From: Labrenzia sp. 011
Lineage (GTDB): Bacteria; Pseudomonadota; Alphaproteobacteria; Rhizobiales; Stappiaceae
Direction of reading: 5' to 3'
Assembly: GCF_003075075.1 (NCBI RefSeq)
Contig: NZ_QCYM01000014.1
Span: forward strand, 1 to 64,000
DNA: 64,000 bases
A program made the position numbers and the translations under genes. A model generated the notes under the pieces. That model had not been told where the DNA came from and made no database searches. It saw only the letters and a program-made list of their open reading frames with translations. Positions 15,511 through 21,816 of this stretch are shown here, in pieces (positions within the stretch are counted from its first letter, which is position 1; every line of letters starts with the position of its first letter).

Positions 15511-15900
15511 ATGAGCACTGCATTTCTGGAACATGTGAATGTCACGGTAAGCGATCCCGCGGCGACCGCAAAACGGCTGGAAGACTGGTTCGGCTGGAAA
15601 ATCCGCTGGCAAGGCCCCAGCCTCGGTGGCGGGACGACCTGTCACATCGGCAACGAGAGCAGCTATGTCGCCGCCTATTCACCGCCGGACGCGACCGGAC
15701 GGGCGGCAGGCGACAGCTACAGCCAGCGCGGTGGCCTCAATCACATCGCGGTCGTGGTGGAGGATCTCGACGAAACGGAAAAGCGCATAAAGTCCGGTGG
15801 CTACGAAACCCATAGTCATGCCGACTACGAGCCGGGCCGGCGTTTCTATTTCCACGACGACGACGGGATCGAATTCGAAGTGGTCAGCTACAGGACCTGA
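15511..15900 (+). CDS. VOC family (glyoxalase/dioxygenase-fold) protein, SoxR target
   Basis: A 129-residue protein starting at ATG 15511 behind AAAGGA. It is one vicinal-oxygen-chelate unit pair: LEHVNVTVSDPAATAKRLEDWFGW gives the first metal histidine (HVNV), LNHIAVVVEDLDETEKRI the second (NHIAV), and YFHDDDGIEFEVVSY ends with the usual acidic ligand (EFEV). The fold covers glyoxalase I, fosfomycin/bleomycin resistance proteins and dioxygenases, so the substrate is open. Because its promoter contains a SoxR box, it is probably induced by redox-active compounds and may detoxify one of them. Confidence 0.85.
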   Translation: MSTAFLEHVNVTVSDPAATAKRLEDWFGWKIRWQGPSLGGGTTCHIGNESSYVAAYSPPDATGRAAGDSYSQRGGLNHIAVVVEDLDETEKRIKSGGYETHSHADYEPGRRFYFHDDDGIEFEVVSYRT

Positions 15901-15930
15901 AACTGGCCTGATGACCGGATGAGCAGATAC

Positions 15931-15958
15931 CGGCGGTGCGCGAACCTGCGCACCGCCG
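15931..15958. terminator. Bidirectional hairpin between convergent genes
   Basis: CGGCGGTGCGC (15931-15941) and GCGCACCGCCG (15948-15958) form a perfect 11-bp GC-rich stem with loop GAACCT. It sits exactly between the stop of the rightward VOC gene (15900) and the stop of the leftward SDR gene (15967). T-runs are absent, but the position supports a shared terminator. Confidence 0.65.
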
Positions 15959-15966
15959 ATCTCCTG

Positions 15967-16734
15967 TTACCTGGGGGCCATGCGGATGGCACCGTCGAGA
16001 CGGATGGTTTCGCCATTGAGCATGTCGTTTTCGCAAATGGACCTGACAAGCCGCGCATATTCGGCGGCCTTGCCGAGACGCGAGGGAAACGGCACCTGCT
16101 GCCCCAGCGAGTCCTGGACCTCCTGGGAAAGTCCAAGCAGCATCGGCGTTTCGAAAATACCCGGCGCGATGGTCATCACCCGGATGCCGGATCTGGACAG
16201 ATCCCGCGCCACAGGCAATGTCATGCCGGCGATCCCTGCCTTGGAGGCCGCATAAGCGACCTGGCCGATCTGGCCGTCGAAGGCGGCAACCGAAGCTGTC
16301 GACACGATCACGCCCCGTCCGCCGTCATCGGTACACGGCTCAAGCTCCGCCATGCCCGTCGCAGCGATCGAGATGCAGCGGAAAGAGCCGACGAGATTGA
16401 CCGCGATCACCTTCTCGAACATGTCCATCGGATGCGCTTCGCCGCGAGAGGTCGTCTTGGCGACCGGTGCGATTCCGGCGCAATTGACCAGGATGCGCTC
16501 CTGGCCATGGGCTGCACGCGCCTTCTCGAAGCCGGCGACCACGCTGGCCTGATCGGTCACGTCGACATCGGCGAACAGGCCGCCGATCTCCGCGGCAACC
16601 GTTTCCCCCTGTTCGGCGTTGCGGTCAAAAAGGGTAACCTTGACGCCCTCCGAGGCAAGCATGCGGGCGGTTGCCGCCCCAAGGCCCGATGCTCCACCGG
16701 TCACGATGGCCGAGAAAGTTGAATCCAGCTTCAT
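15967..16734 (-). CDS. SDR oxidoreductase, probable 3-hydroxyacyl-CoA dehydrogenase type II
   Basis: A 255-residue classical short-chain dehydrogenase. Start ATG 16734 (MKLDSTF) follows GGAGGTGATT; the GTG at 16746 would absorb that ribosome-binding site. The cofactor loop is TGGASGLGAATARML, with an acidic residue after the second strand (LFDRN) indicating NAD. NCAGIAP follows, then the catalytic Ser (VSTASVAAFDGQ), and Tyr/Lys in YAASKAG. The TFSAIVTGGASGLG start and PGIFETPMLLGLSQEVQDSL segment resemble HSD17B10-type 3-hydroxyacyl-CoA or 2-methyl-3-hydroxybutyryl-CoA dehydrogenases. A palindromic operator-like site lies upstream (16781-16797). Confidence 0.85.
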   Translation of the reverse strand: MKLDSTFSAIVTGGASGLGAATARMLASEGVKVTLFDRNAEQGETVAAEIGGLFADVDVTDQASVVAGFEKARAAHGQERILVNCAGIAPVAKTTSRGEAHPMDMFEKVIAVNLVGSFRCISIAATGMAELEPCTDDGGRGVIVSTASVAAFDGQIGQVAYAASKAGIAGMTLPVARDLSRSGIRVMTIAPGIFETPMLLGLSQEVQDSLGQQVPFPSRLGKAAEYARLVRSICENDMLNGETIRLDGAIRMAPR

Positions 16735-16780
16735 AATCACCTCCACAATCCATTGAAAATAATGGATTAAATCTCTTTTA

Positions 16781-16797
16781 TTGACGGTTAGGTCAAA
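16781..16797 (-). promoter_or_regulatory. TetR-type operator-like motif (copy B)
   Basis: TTGACGGTTAGGTCAAA has outer half-sites TTGAC and GTCAA and sits 47 bp upstream of the SDR start, where it would overlap the promoter. It is 14/17 identical to the motif at 13916. A second small palindrome, CCATT-N6-AATGG, lies at 16750-16765. Control by a TetR-family regulator of acyl-CoA metabolism is plausible, but unproven. Confidence 0.45.
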
Positions 16798-16869
16798 CTA
16801 TCGTGCAAGGTGACCGAGATTGACACCCCGGTCAAGCGCCTTTGCGTCGTCCCGCGCCATGGCGGCAGG

Positions 16870-18225
16870 TCAACGCGACAGCACGACAAGGTCGAGCGGT
16901 TGCGCCACACCGGGCACATCGGCTCCGGGACGCTCCTCGACCGGGGACATTCGCAAGCCCTGATCACGGGCCAGGTCCCAGGTAGGTCTGTCGGTCAAGA
17001 CCCGGGTCGCCTGAATCTTGTTGGCGTCCTCCAGCTTCGCGGCCCTGTTGACCGCATCGCCGATGACGGTGAATTCCAGACGGGACTTCGATCCGATCAC
17101 CCCCGCCGTGACCGTGCCCGCGGCAACCGCCGCGCCAACGCTCAAACGGCCGGGCCAGCCCGCCGCGGAAAATCGGGATTGGCCGGCATCGACACTTTCG
17201 ACCAGACGCGTGGCCGCCCGCAATGCGTCGGCGGCATAGGTAGCAGAGGGCTGGATGGCACCGAATGTGGCCAGGATGCCGTCGCCCAGGAACTTGTCGA
17301 CGCGTCCGCCCTCCTGAACGATCACGTCCACGACCAGGTTCTGGTACTCGGCAAGCACTGCCAGAACCGTCTCTGGCGGCAGGCCGGAGGATGTGGCCGT
17401 AAAGGCCCTGATGTCGGCAAAGAGGATCGCGGCATCCCGGAGAGTGCCCTCCCCGGTCTGCAGCTGCATTTCCGCGCCGGTGATCGACGCGGCTACTTCG
17501 GGCGAAAAGAAGCGGCGCAGGTCTGTCGCCGCCGCATGGTCGCGGGTGGCCTCGAAGAGCATCGACCGCCCCCGGTAGAGCACGGCGGAAAGAATGACGG
17601 TCACCGCCAGGATGACCATCGTCTTGTCGAGTTCCGCCCCGATCAGGATCGTGTTGCCGGTCAGATAGTCCACATAATTGCGGGTCACCCGCATGTGATC
17701 CATGTCCGCCAGAACCGCATAGAAGACCAGTCCCAGCCAGCCGGCAACGGCGGCAAGCCCCGTGGTCAGAACATAACGCGGATCGAACCTGAGCGCCCTC
17801 AAGGCAATGAAAATGAACACATACATCAGGGTCGGGGTCTTGAGATAGAATGTCGGATGCTGGCCGTACTGGATGTGGAAGGAAAATATCAGCCCGACCA
17901 GCAGCGCCATGTCGACGCCGATCGAGACCAGCAGATACCAGTTCGGAAGCTCGAACCTGTAGGACAGGACCAGTCGCGACACGGTGAAAAGGAAATAGAT
18001 GCCCAGAGCGACCGGAACGAAATTGAACCCGGCCGATCCCTCCGCCCTCGGGGCAATCGCGTAAAGGGTCGAAAAGAAGAGCACCAGACCCAGCTGGACC
18101 CAGCCGATCAGCCGCTCCGATGATGCTTCACGGGCGCGAATTTCCGCCCGCACCCTGGCCGGAATGCCGGTCTCCGGCGGACCGCCGCGGAAAATATAGC
18201 GCAAGGTATCCAGAAATGAGCTCAT
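16870..18225 (-). CDS. Membrane-bound class III adenylate/guanylate cyclase
   Basis: A 451-residue protein starting at ATG 18225. Six hydrophobic segments between residues 38 and 220 form a membrane anchor. A short linker (RRFFSPEVAASITGAE) leads into the cyclase homology domain from about residue 255. Metal-binding aspartates are in AILFADIRAFT and GRVDKFLGDGILATFG; EFTVIGDAVNRAAKLE holds the purine- and transition-state-binding residues. It should make cAMP (cGMP less likely) as a homodimer at the inner membrane. The adjoining LuxR regulator and the cyclic-nucleotide-binding protein 3 kb away are candidate partners. Confidence 0.9.
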   Translation of the reverse strand: MSSFLDTLRYIFRGGPPETGIPARVRAEIRAREASSERLIGWVQLGLVLFFSTLYAIAPRAEGSAGFNFVPVALGIYFLFTVSRLVLSYRFELPNWYLLVSIGVDMALLVGLIFSFHIQYGQHPTFYLKTPTLMYVFIFIALRALRFDPRYVLTTGLAAVAGWLGLVFYAVLADMDHMRVTRNYVDYLTGNTILIGAELDKTMVILAVTVILSAVLYRGRSMLFEATRDHAAATDLRRFFSPEVAASITGAEMQLQTGEGTLRDAAILFADIRAFTATSSGLPPETVLAVLAEYQNLVVDVIVQEGGRVDKFLGDGILATFGAIQPSATYAADALRAATRLVESVDAGQSRFSAAGWPGRLSVGAAVAAGTVTAGVIGSKSRLEFTVIGDAVNRAAKLEDANKIQATRVLTDRPTWDLARDQGLRMSPVEERPGADVPGVAQPLDLVVLSR

Positions 18226-18469
18226 GCTTGTCCAGTCGGGAGCCTGCTGTTTTCAGATAGACGCGGGATCGCTCAAGGGCCCAGGTCCGCTCAACCTTGC
18301 CGCTTCGAATGTTGCCGCTTGATGGCAAGTAGATCGGGGCGATTGACGGGAGTTTCAACTCTCGCGACCGAATGTGCAACACGCGCAACGGGAAAGTGAG
18401 CGATGCGTGACAACGCGCACCGGAAAGCCACCGCCGGACCCGACACCCGATCAACCGCATCTTTCGACT

Positions 18470-19621
18470 CTAGAAGCCCCCCTGCAGCCGCATTTGTTCG
18501 ATTTTCCGGACAAGTTCGCTCTGGCGCCGGCAACCGGATTTGGCCAGGGATGCCTTGACCTGGTTTCGCACGGTATAGATGCTGACCTGACGGGTTTCAG
18601 CGATCTCGGCGAGGGTCAGGCCGTCGGCCAGCAGCAGTGCGGACCGGGCCTCGGCGTGACTGAGACCGAAAGCCAGCTGCAACTTTTCCTGTACGGACGC
18701 CGGGCTGACATCCTTCCTGATCGCCAGCAGGATGGCCGAGATCGACTTTGTCAGAAATCCCGGGAAAGGAGACCAGTCCAGATCTCCCATGCGCAGCCCC
18801 ATGAGCCGGCAGGTCCAGCCCTGGCCCTGTCCGTCGACGAGACGCCAGCTTTTGAAGATATTCTGGTTCCCTTTGAGCTGAAGACGGGACAGCGTGGCGA
18901 ATTGTCTTTGATCCTCCTCCGAGCGGAACTGAAGACGGCGGTTGAACCCGCAGCCCACCGGCGTTCCCTTTTCCAGCATCTTCTCCCCCGCGCGGCAGGC
19001 ATGGTGGATCGTCATGGTTGGATCAACGACAAATATGGCCGTATCCGTGCCGAGCATGTGCTGTTCCGCGGCCCACTTTTCGAAGGACAGTCCGGATATC
19101 GCACGGCTTATTTCCAGCGACTGGCGAATAAGAGGCGAGATCGCCTTGCACAGGCGAAGCCATTCCTGCTCGTATTTGTCACGATCCTTCGCCCGCATAT
19201 TGCCACCGATGAGCACCATACGGCCAGGATCGTTGACCACCATCGCCGCCCCTCCGCCATGGATATCCTCCAGCGGCCGGATTATGTCGGTGTAGAAACC
19301 GGTTTTCTTCAGTTTCTCTGGCGCACAGAGCTGATCCGTTGAGATGACATCGCCGACCGTGCATTTTCTGAAATTGGCCGCGAACGGATTCTTGTCGGCG
19401 TAATAGGTTTCATAGAGCTTCACGATGTCTGCATCGTAACCCGAGGAACAGGCAAGCGGCGCTGACCTGGTGAGCATATCATAGCCGATAATCTGGGTGC
19501 AGACGCGCGTACCGACCGCATTTCTCATTGCGTCGAGAAACTGCTGCCAGCGATCCGGATCCATCGCCGCAGCAACGACAAGATTCGAGAGATGTAGATA
19601 TTTTTCCGCAGAAACGTGCAC
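18470..19621 (-). CDS. LuxR-family transcriptional regulator
   Basis: A 383-residue protein starting at GTG 19621. The C-terminal 60 residues are a LuxR/NarL helix-turn-helix (FGLSHAEARSALLLADGLTLAEIAETRQVSIYTVRNQVKASLAKSG). The N-terminal 300 residues have a PAS/GAF-like character (WQQFLDAMRNAVGTRVCTQIIGYD... GGGAAMVVNDPGRMVLIGGNM... TAIFVVDPTMTIHHACRAGEKML) but no receiver domain or AHL-binding tryptophan/tyrosine cluster that I can identify. Proteins with this layout are common in Rhizobiales; the signal is unknown. It is upstream of, and in the same direction as, the cyclase, with 244 bp between them. Confidence 0.85.
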   Translation of the reverse strand: MHVSAEKYLHLSNLVVAAAMDPDRWQQFLDAMRNAVGTRVCTQIIGYDMLTRSAPLACSSGYDADIVKLYETYYADKNPFAANFRKCTVGDVISTDQLCAPEKLKKTGFYTDIIRPLEDIHGGGAAMVVNDPGRMVLIGGNMRAKDRDKYEQEWLRLCKAISPLIRQSLEISRAISGLSFEKWAAEQHMLGTDTAIFVVDPTMTIHHACRAGEKMLEKGTPVGCGFNRRLQFRSEEDQRQFATLSRLQLKGNQNIFKSWRLVDGQGQGWTCRLMGLRMGDLDWSPFPGFLTKSISAILLAIRKDVSPASVQEKLQLAFGLSHAEARSALLLADGLTLAEIAETRQVSIYTVRNQVKASLAKSGCRRQSELVRKIEQMRLQGGF

Positions 19622-19812
19622 GATCCCCCCTTGGACCTGATGTCAATTATCCCGGCGGCTTCAGATCGTTTGGCATCAAACCTTTACATGAGCGTTTTGT
19701 CGCACCTTAGCCCAAATGGACCATGCACTTAATGTATACACCCTGTAAACAACTATTGATCGCATTGGACTGTCAATCGGGACGTGTTTTTCAAGCTCCG
19801 ACTGACGGTTTC

Positions 19813-19913
19813 CCGGTTGCGCTACAGGAATTCCCGCATTCCTGCGACCGGCAATCGATCAACTTTTAAGCCATAGTGTTTTTTGGGCGGCCGTTTGGGC
19901 CGCCCTTTTTTTT
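19813..19913 (+). ncRNA. Candidate structured small RNA with intrinsic terminator
   Basis: No protein gene precedes this terminator on the plus strand: the nearest gene to the left reads away. The RNA would contain a long stem-loop: CCGGTTG (19813-19819) pairs with CGACCGG (19845-19851, one G-U), enclosing CAGGAAT (19825-19831) paired with ATTCCTG (19838-19844). A single-stranded AU-rich stretch of about 33 nt follows, then the terminator stem at 19885-19905 with eight Ts. This is the classic layout of an Hfq-type trans-acting sRNA. The 5' end is uncertain and may lie 50-100 bases further left. Confidence 0.55.
19885..19913 (+). terminator. Strong Rho-independent terminator
   Basis: GGGCGGC (19885-19891) and GCCGCCC (19899-19905) form a perfect 7-bp stem with loop CGTTTGG, followed by an unbroken run of eight Ts (19906-19913) and preceded by a T-run. 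It is the strongest intrinsic terminator in the window. Confidence 0.9.
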
Positions 19914-20420
19914 CGCCGGATGGCCTGCAACAGGCACAGAAGATCACTGTCCGCGGGCGTTTCCACATTGACGGGCCGGCTTGTCACAAGGTGGCTTTCC
20001 CCGGCATGTGCCATGCGCCAGCTTGTCTGTGCGCCCCGGGAAAATCGGCCGGTTTCTGTGGTCCTCGAAAGATTTCAGTCATCCGGCGACCGCAGGCGGC
20101 ATCTTTTCCGGAGCCCCTGAATACGAGTTCGCAGAACACTTCGCAGACAATGAAGTCCGGTGTCATGGAAGCCGGAACGCGGGAAAGGCGGGAAAAGGAG
20201 CGGGTTTCACGGGAATGCCCCTTTCCGCAGCCCGGCATCGGCAGCAGTTTCTTCCGCCCGCCCCCACTCCGTTCAGAGAATGAAAAATACAACCTGCCTG
20301 ACACCTGGCGGCAAATTCAGCACGACCCCGGCGCCGGAAGCGCTTTTCATGCCAGGGGAAGCAAGGGTCCTGACGAAGGCCGTGACCATCCGCCCGGGCC
20401 GGTCCGTTCGCAAGAAGCCA
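19914..20420. other. Intergenic region after the terminator
   Basis: 507 bases between the terminator and the stop of the leftward MBL gene. Several frames are open on both strands but none has a ribosome-binding site or a recognisable product. I see no further feature. Confidence 0.5.
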
Positions 20421-21245
20421 TCAGGGGCGCAGGATCATGCTTTCGCTCGCGACCAGCATGCCGGGATAGGCATCCTGCGCGGCAAGGCCGATCTCATCCA
20501 GTTCATCGTCCGTGCGGCGCGGGTCATGGTGGAAGAGAACCGGGGTCTTGACGTTTCCCGCCCTGGCAAGCTCGACCGCCTTTTGCCAGGTGGAATGTCC
20601 CCACCCCTTGAAGGTCGGATATTCCTCGTCCGTGAACATGGCATCGTAGATCATCACATCCGCGTCCCGGACGAATTCCGGCAGAGCGGCATCGATCTCC
20701 GGATCTCCGTGTTCATGGTCGGTGATGATGCAGATGGATTTGCCGTGATAGTCGAAACGGTAGCCACAGGCCCCGCCCGGGTGATTGAGGCGGGTGGTGC
20801 GGATCTCCAGATCATCCGTGCGGGGAATGGGGTCGCCGGCAGTGAAGGACTTGAACTCGACCGCTTTCAGGGTCTTGGCGGCGACCGGAAAGATCGGCGG
20901 CGACATGATGCGGCTGACAATTTCGATCAGGCTGGTGTCATCCTGAAAGTGCCCCGCCCAGGCAGTCACCTCGAAATTGGGATCGTAGGCCGGCTTGAAG
21001 AAAGGCAGTCCGCAAATGTGATCGAGATGCGTGTGGGTGAACAGCAGATCGAACGAGCGCGGCCTGCATCCGCACAGCTCCATGCCGAGGTTCCGCGCAC
21101 CGGAGCCGCAATCGACGAGCACGAGTGCGTCACCTGCCCGGATCTCGAAACAGGAGGTTTCGCCTCCGTACCGCAAAGTGCTTGACCCGGGTGTCGGGGT
21201 CGAGCCCCGGACGCCCCAAAAGCGCAGCGAAAATTCCTCAGACAC
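20421..21245 (-). CDS. MBL-fold metallo-hydrolase
   Basis: A 274-residue metallo-beta-lactamase-fold protein starting at GTG 21245 behind AGGGAG. The opening LRFWGVRGSTPTPG and YGGETSCFEIRAGDALVLVDCGSG are typical of the RNase Z/PhnP-like branch. The metal-binding HTHLDH is at residues 71-76, the bridging histidine is in TRLNHPGGACGYRF, and TDHEHGD and DAMFTDEE supply the later ligands. Relatives include phosphodiesterases and arylsulfatase-like enzymes. Given the adjoining cyclic-nucleotide-binding gene 10 bp upstream, a cyclic-nucleotide phosphodiesterase is one attractive possibility. The order ABC / cNMP-binding / MBL forms one leftward operon. Confidence 0.85.
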   Translation of the reverse strand: MSEEFSLRFWGVRGSTPTPGSSTLRYGGETSCFEIRAGDALVLVDCGSGARNLGMELCGCRPRSFDLLFTHTHLDHICGLPFFKPAYDPNFEVTAWAGHFQDDTSLIEIVSRIMSPPIFPVAAKTLKAVEFKSFTAGDPIPRTDDLEIRTTRLNHPGGACGYRFDYHGKSICIITDHEHGDPEIDAALPEFVRDADVMIYDAMFTDEEYPTFKGWGHSTWQKAVELARAGNVKTPVLFHHDPRRTDDELDEIGLAAQDAYPGMLVASESMILRP

Positions 21246-21255
21246 GTATTACTCC

Positions 21256-21714
21256 CTAACCGCCGCCAGCTCCCCGGCGCGCATCGGCCAGATCACGGGT
21301 CGTCCGTTCAAGCCGCAGCGCCAGTGTCCGCATGACTTCCAGCGAAATATCCGGAAACTCTTTGAGGAGTTTCAGAAAATCATCTTTCGAAACCGTTAGA
21401 ACGTCCATGTTATTTGCAGCGACCAGCGTGGCCGTCCTCGGAACATCGCAAAGAATGGCGATTTCGCCGACAATGGAGTTCTCCGAAACCTGGGCGACCT
21501 TCTTCTCGCCCTCCGGCGTGTTGACCAGAACATCCGCATCGCCGGAGAGAATGATGAATGCGCAGTCTCCCTCTTCTCCCTGGGCACACAGGCGTTCACC
21601 GGCCGGATATTCCGTCCTGTCGCTGATGAATGCCAGAAGGCGCAATTTTGTTTCGTCGATACCATGAAACAGAGGAACCTTGCGCAGGGCTTCGACTTCG
21701 GCTTCCAACGTCAT
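21256..21714 (-). CDS. Stand-alone cyclic-nucleotide-binding domain protein
   Basis: A 152-residue protein starting at ATG 21714 behind GGAGGTAG. It is a single CRP-type cNMP-binding beta-roll (VPLFHGIDETKLRLLAFISDRTEYPAGERLCAQGEEGDCAFIILSGDADVLV) without any DNA-binding helix-turn-helix. The phosphate-binding cassette, VGEIAILCDVPRTATLVA, keeps the Glu and Arg that contact the ribose and phosphate, so ligand binding is likely. It lies between a degenerate ABC protein and an MBL hydrolase, suggesting that it passes a cAMP/cGMP signal to one of them. Related small CNB proteins serve as regulatory subunits or sensors. Confidence 0.88.
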   Translation of the reverse strand: MTLEAEVEALRKVPLFHGIDETKLRLLAFISDRTEYPAGERLCAQGEEGDCAFIILSGDADVLVNTPEGEKKVAQVSENSIVGEIAILCDVPRTATLVAANNMDVLTVSKDDFLKLLKEFPDISLEVMRTLALRLERTTRDLADARRGAGGG

Positions 21715-21816
21715 TTTCTACCTCCGGACGGAATGTGCAGGCTCCGGTCTATTCGCAATCGGGCACAAGTCCGGGGACTGTAGACCCACCGCGCTCCAGT
21801 ATTCGTCGCCATATCG

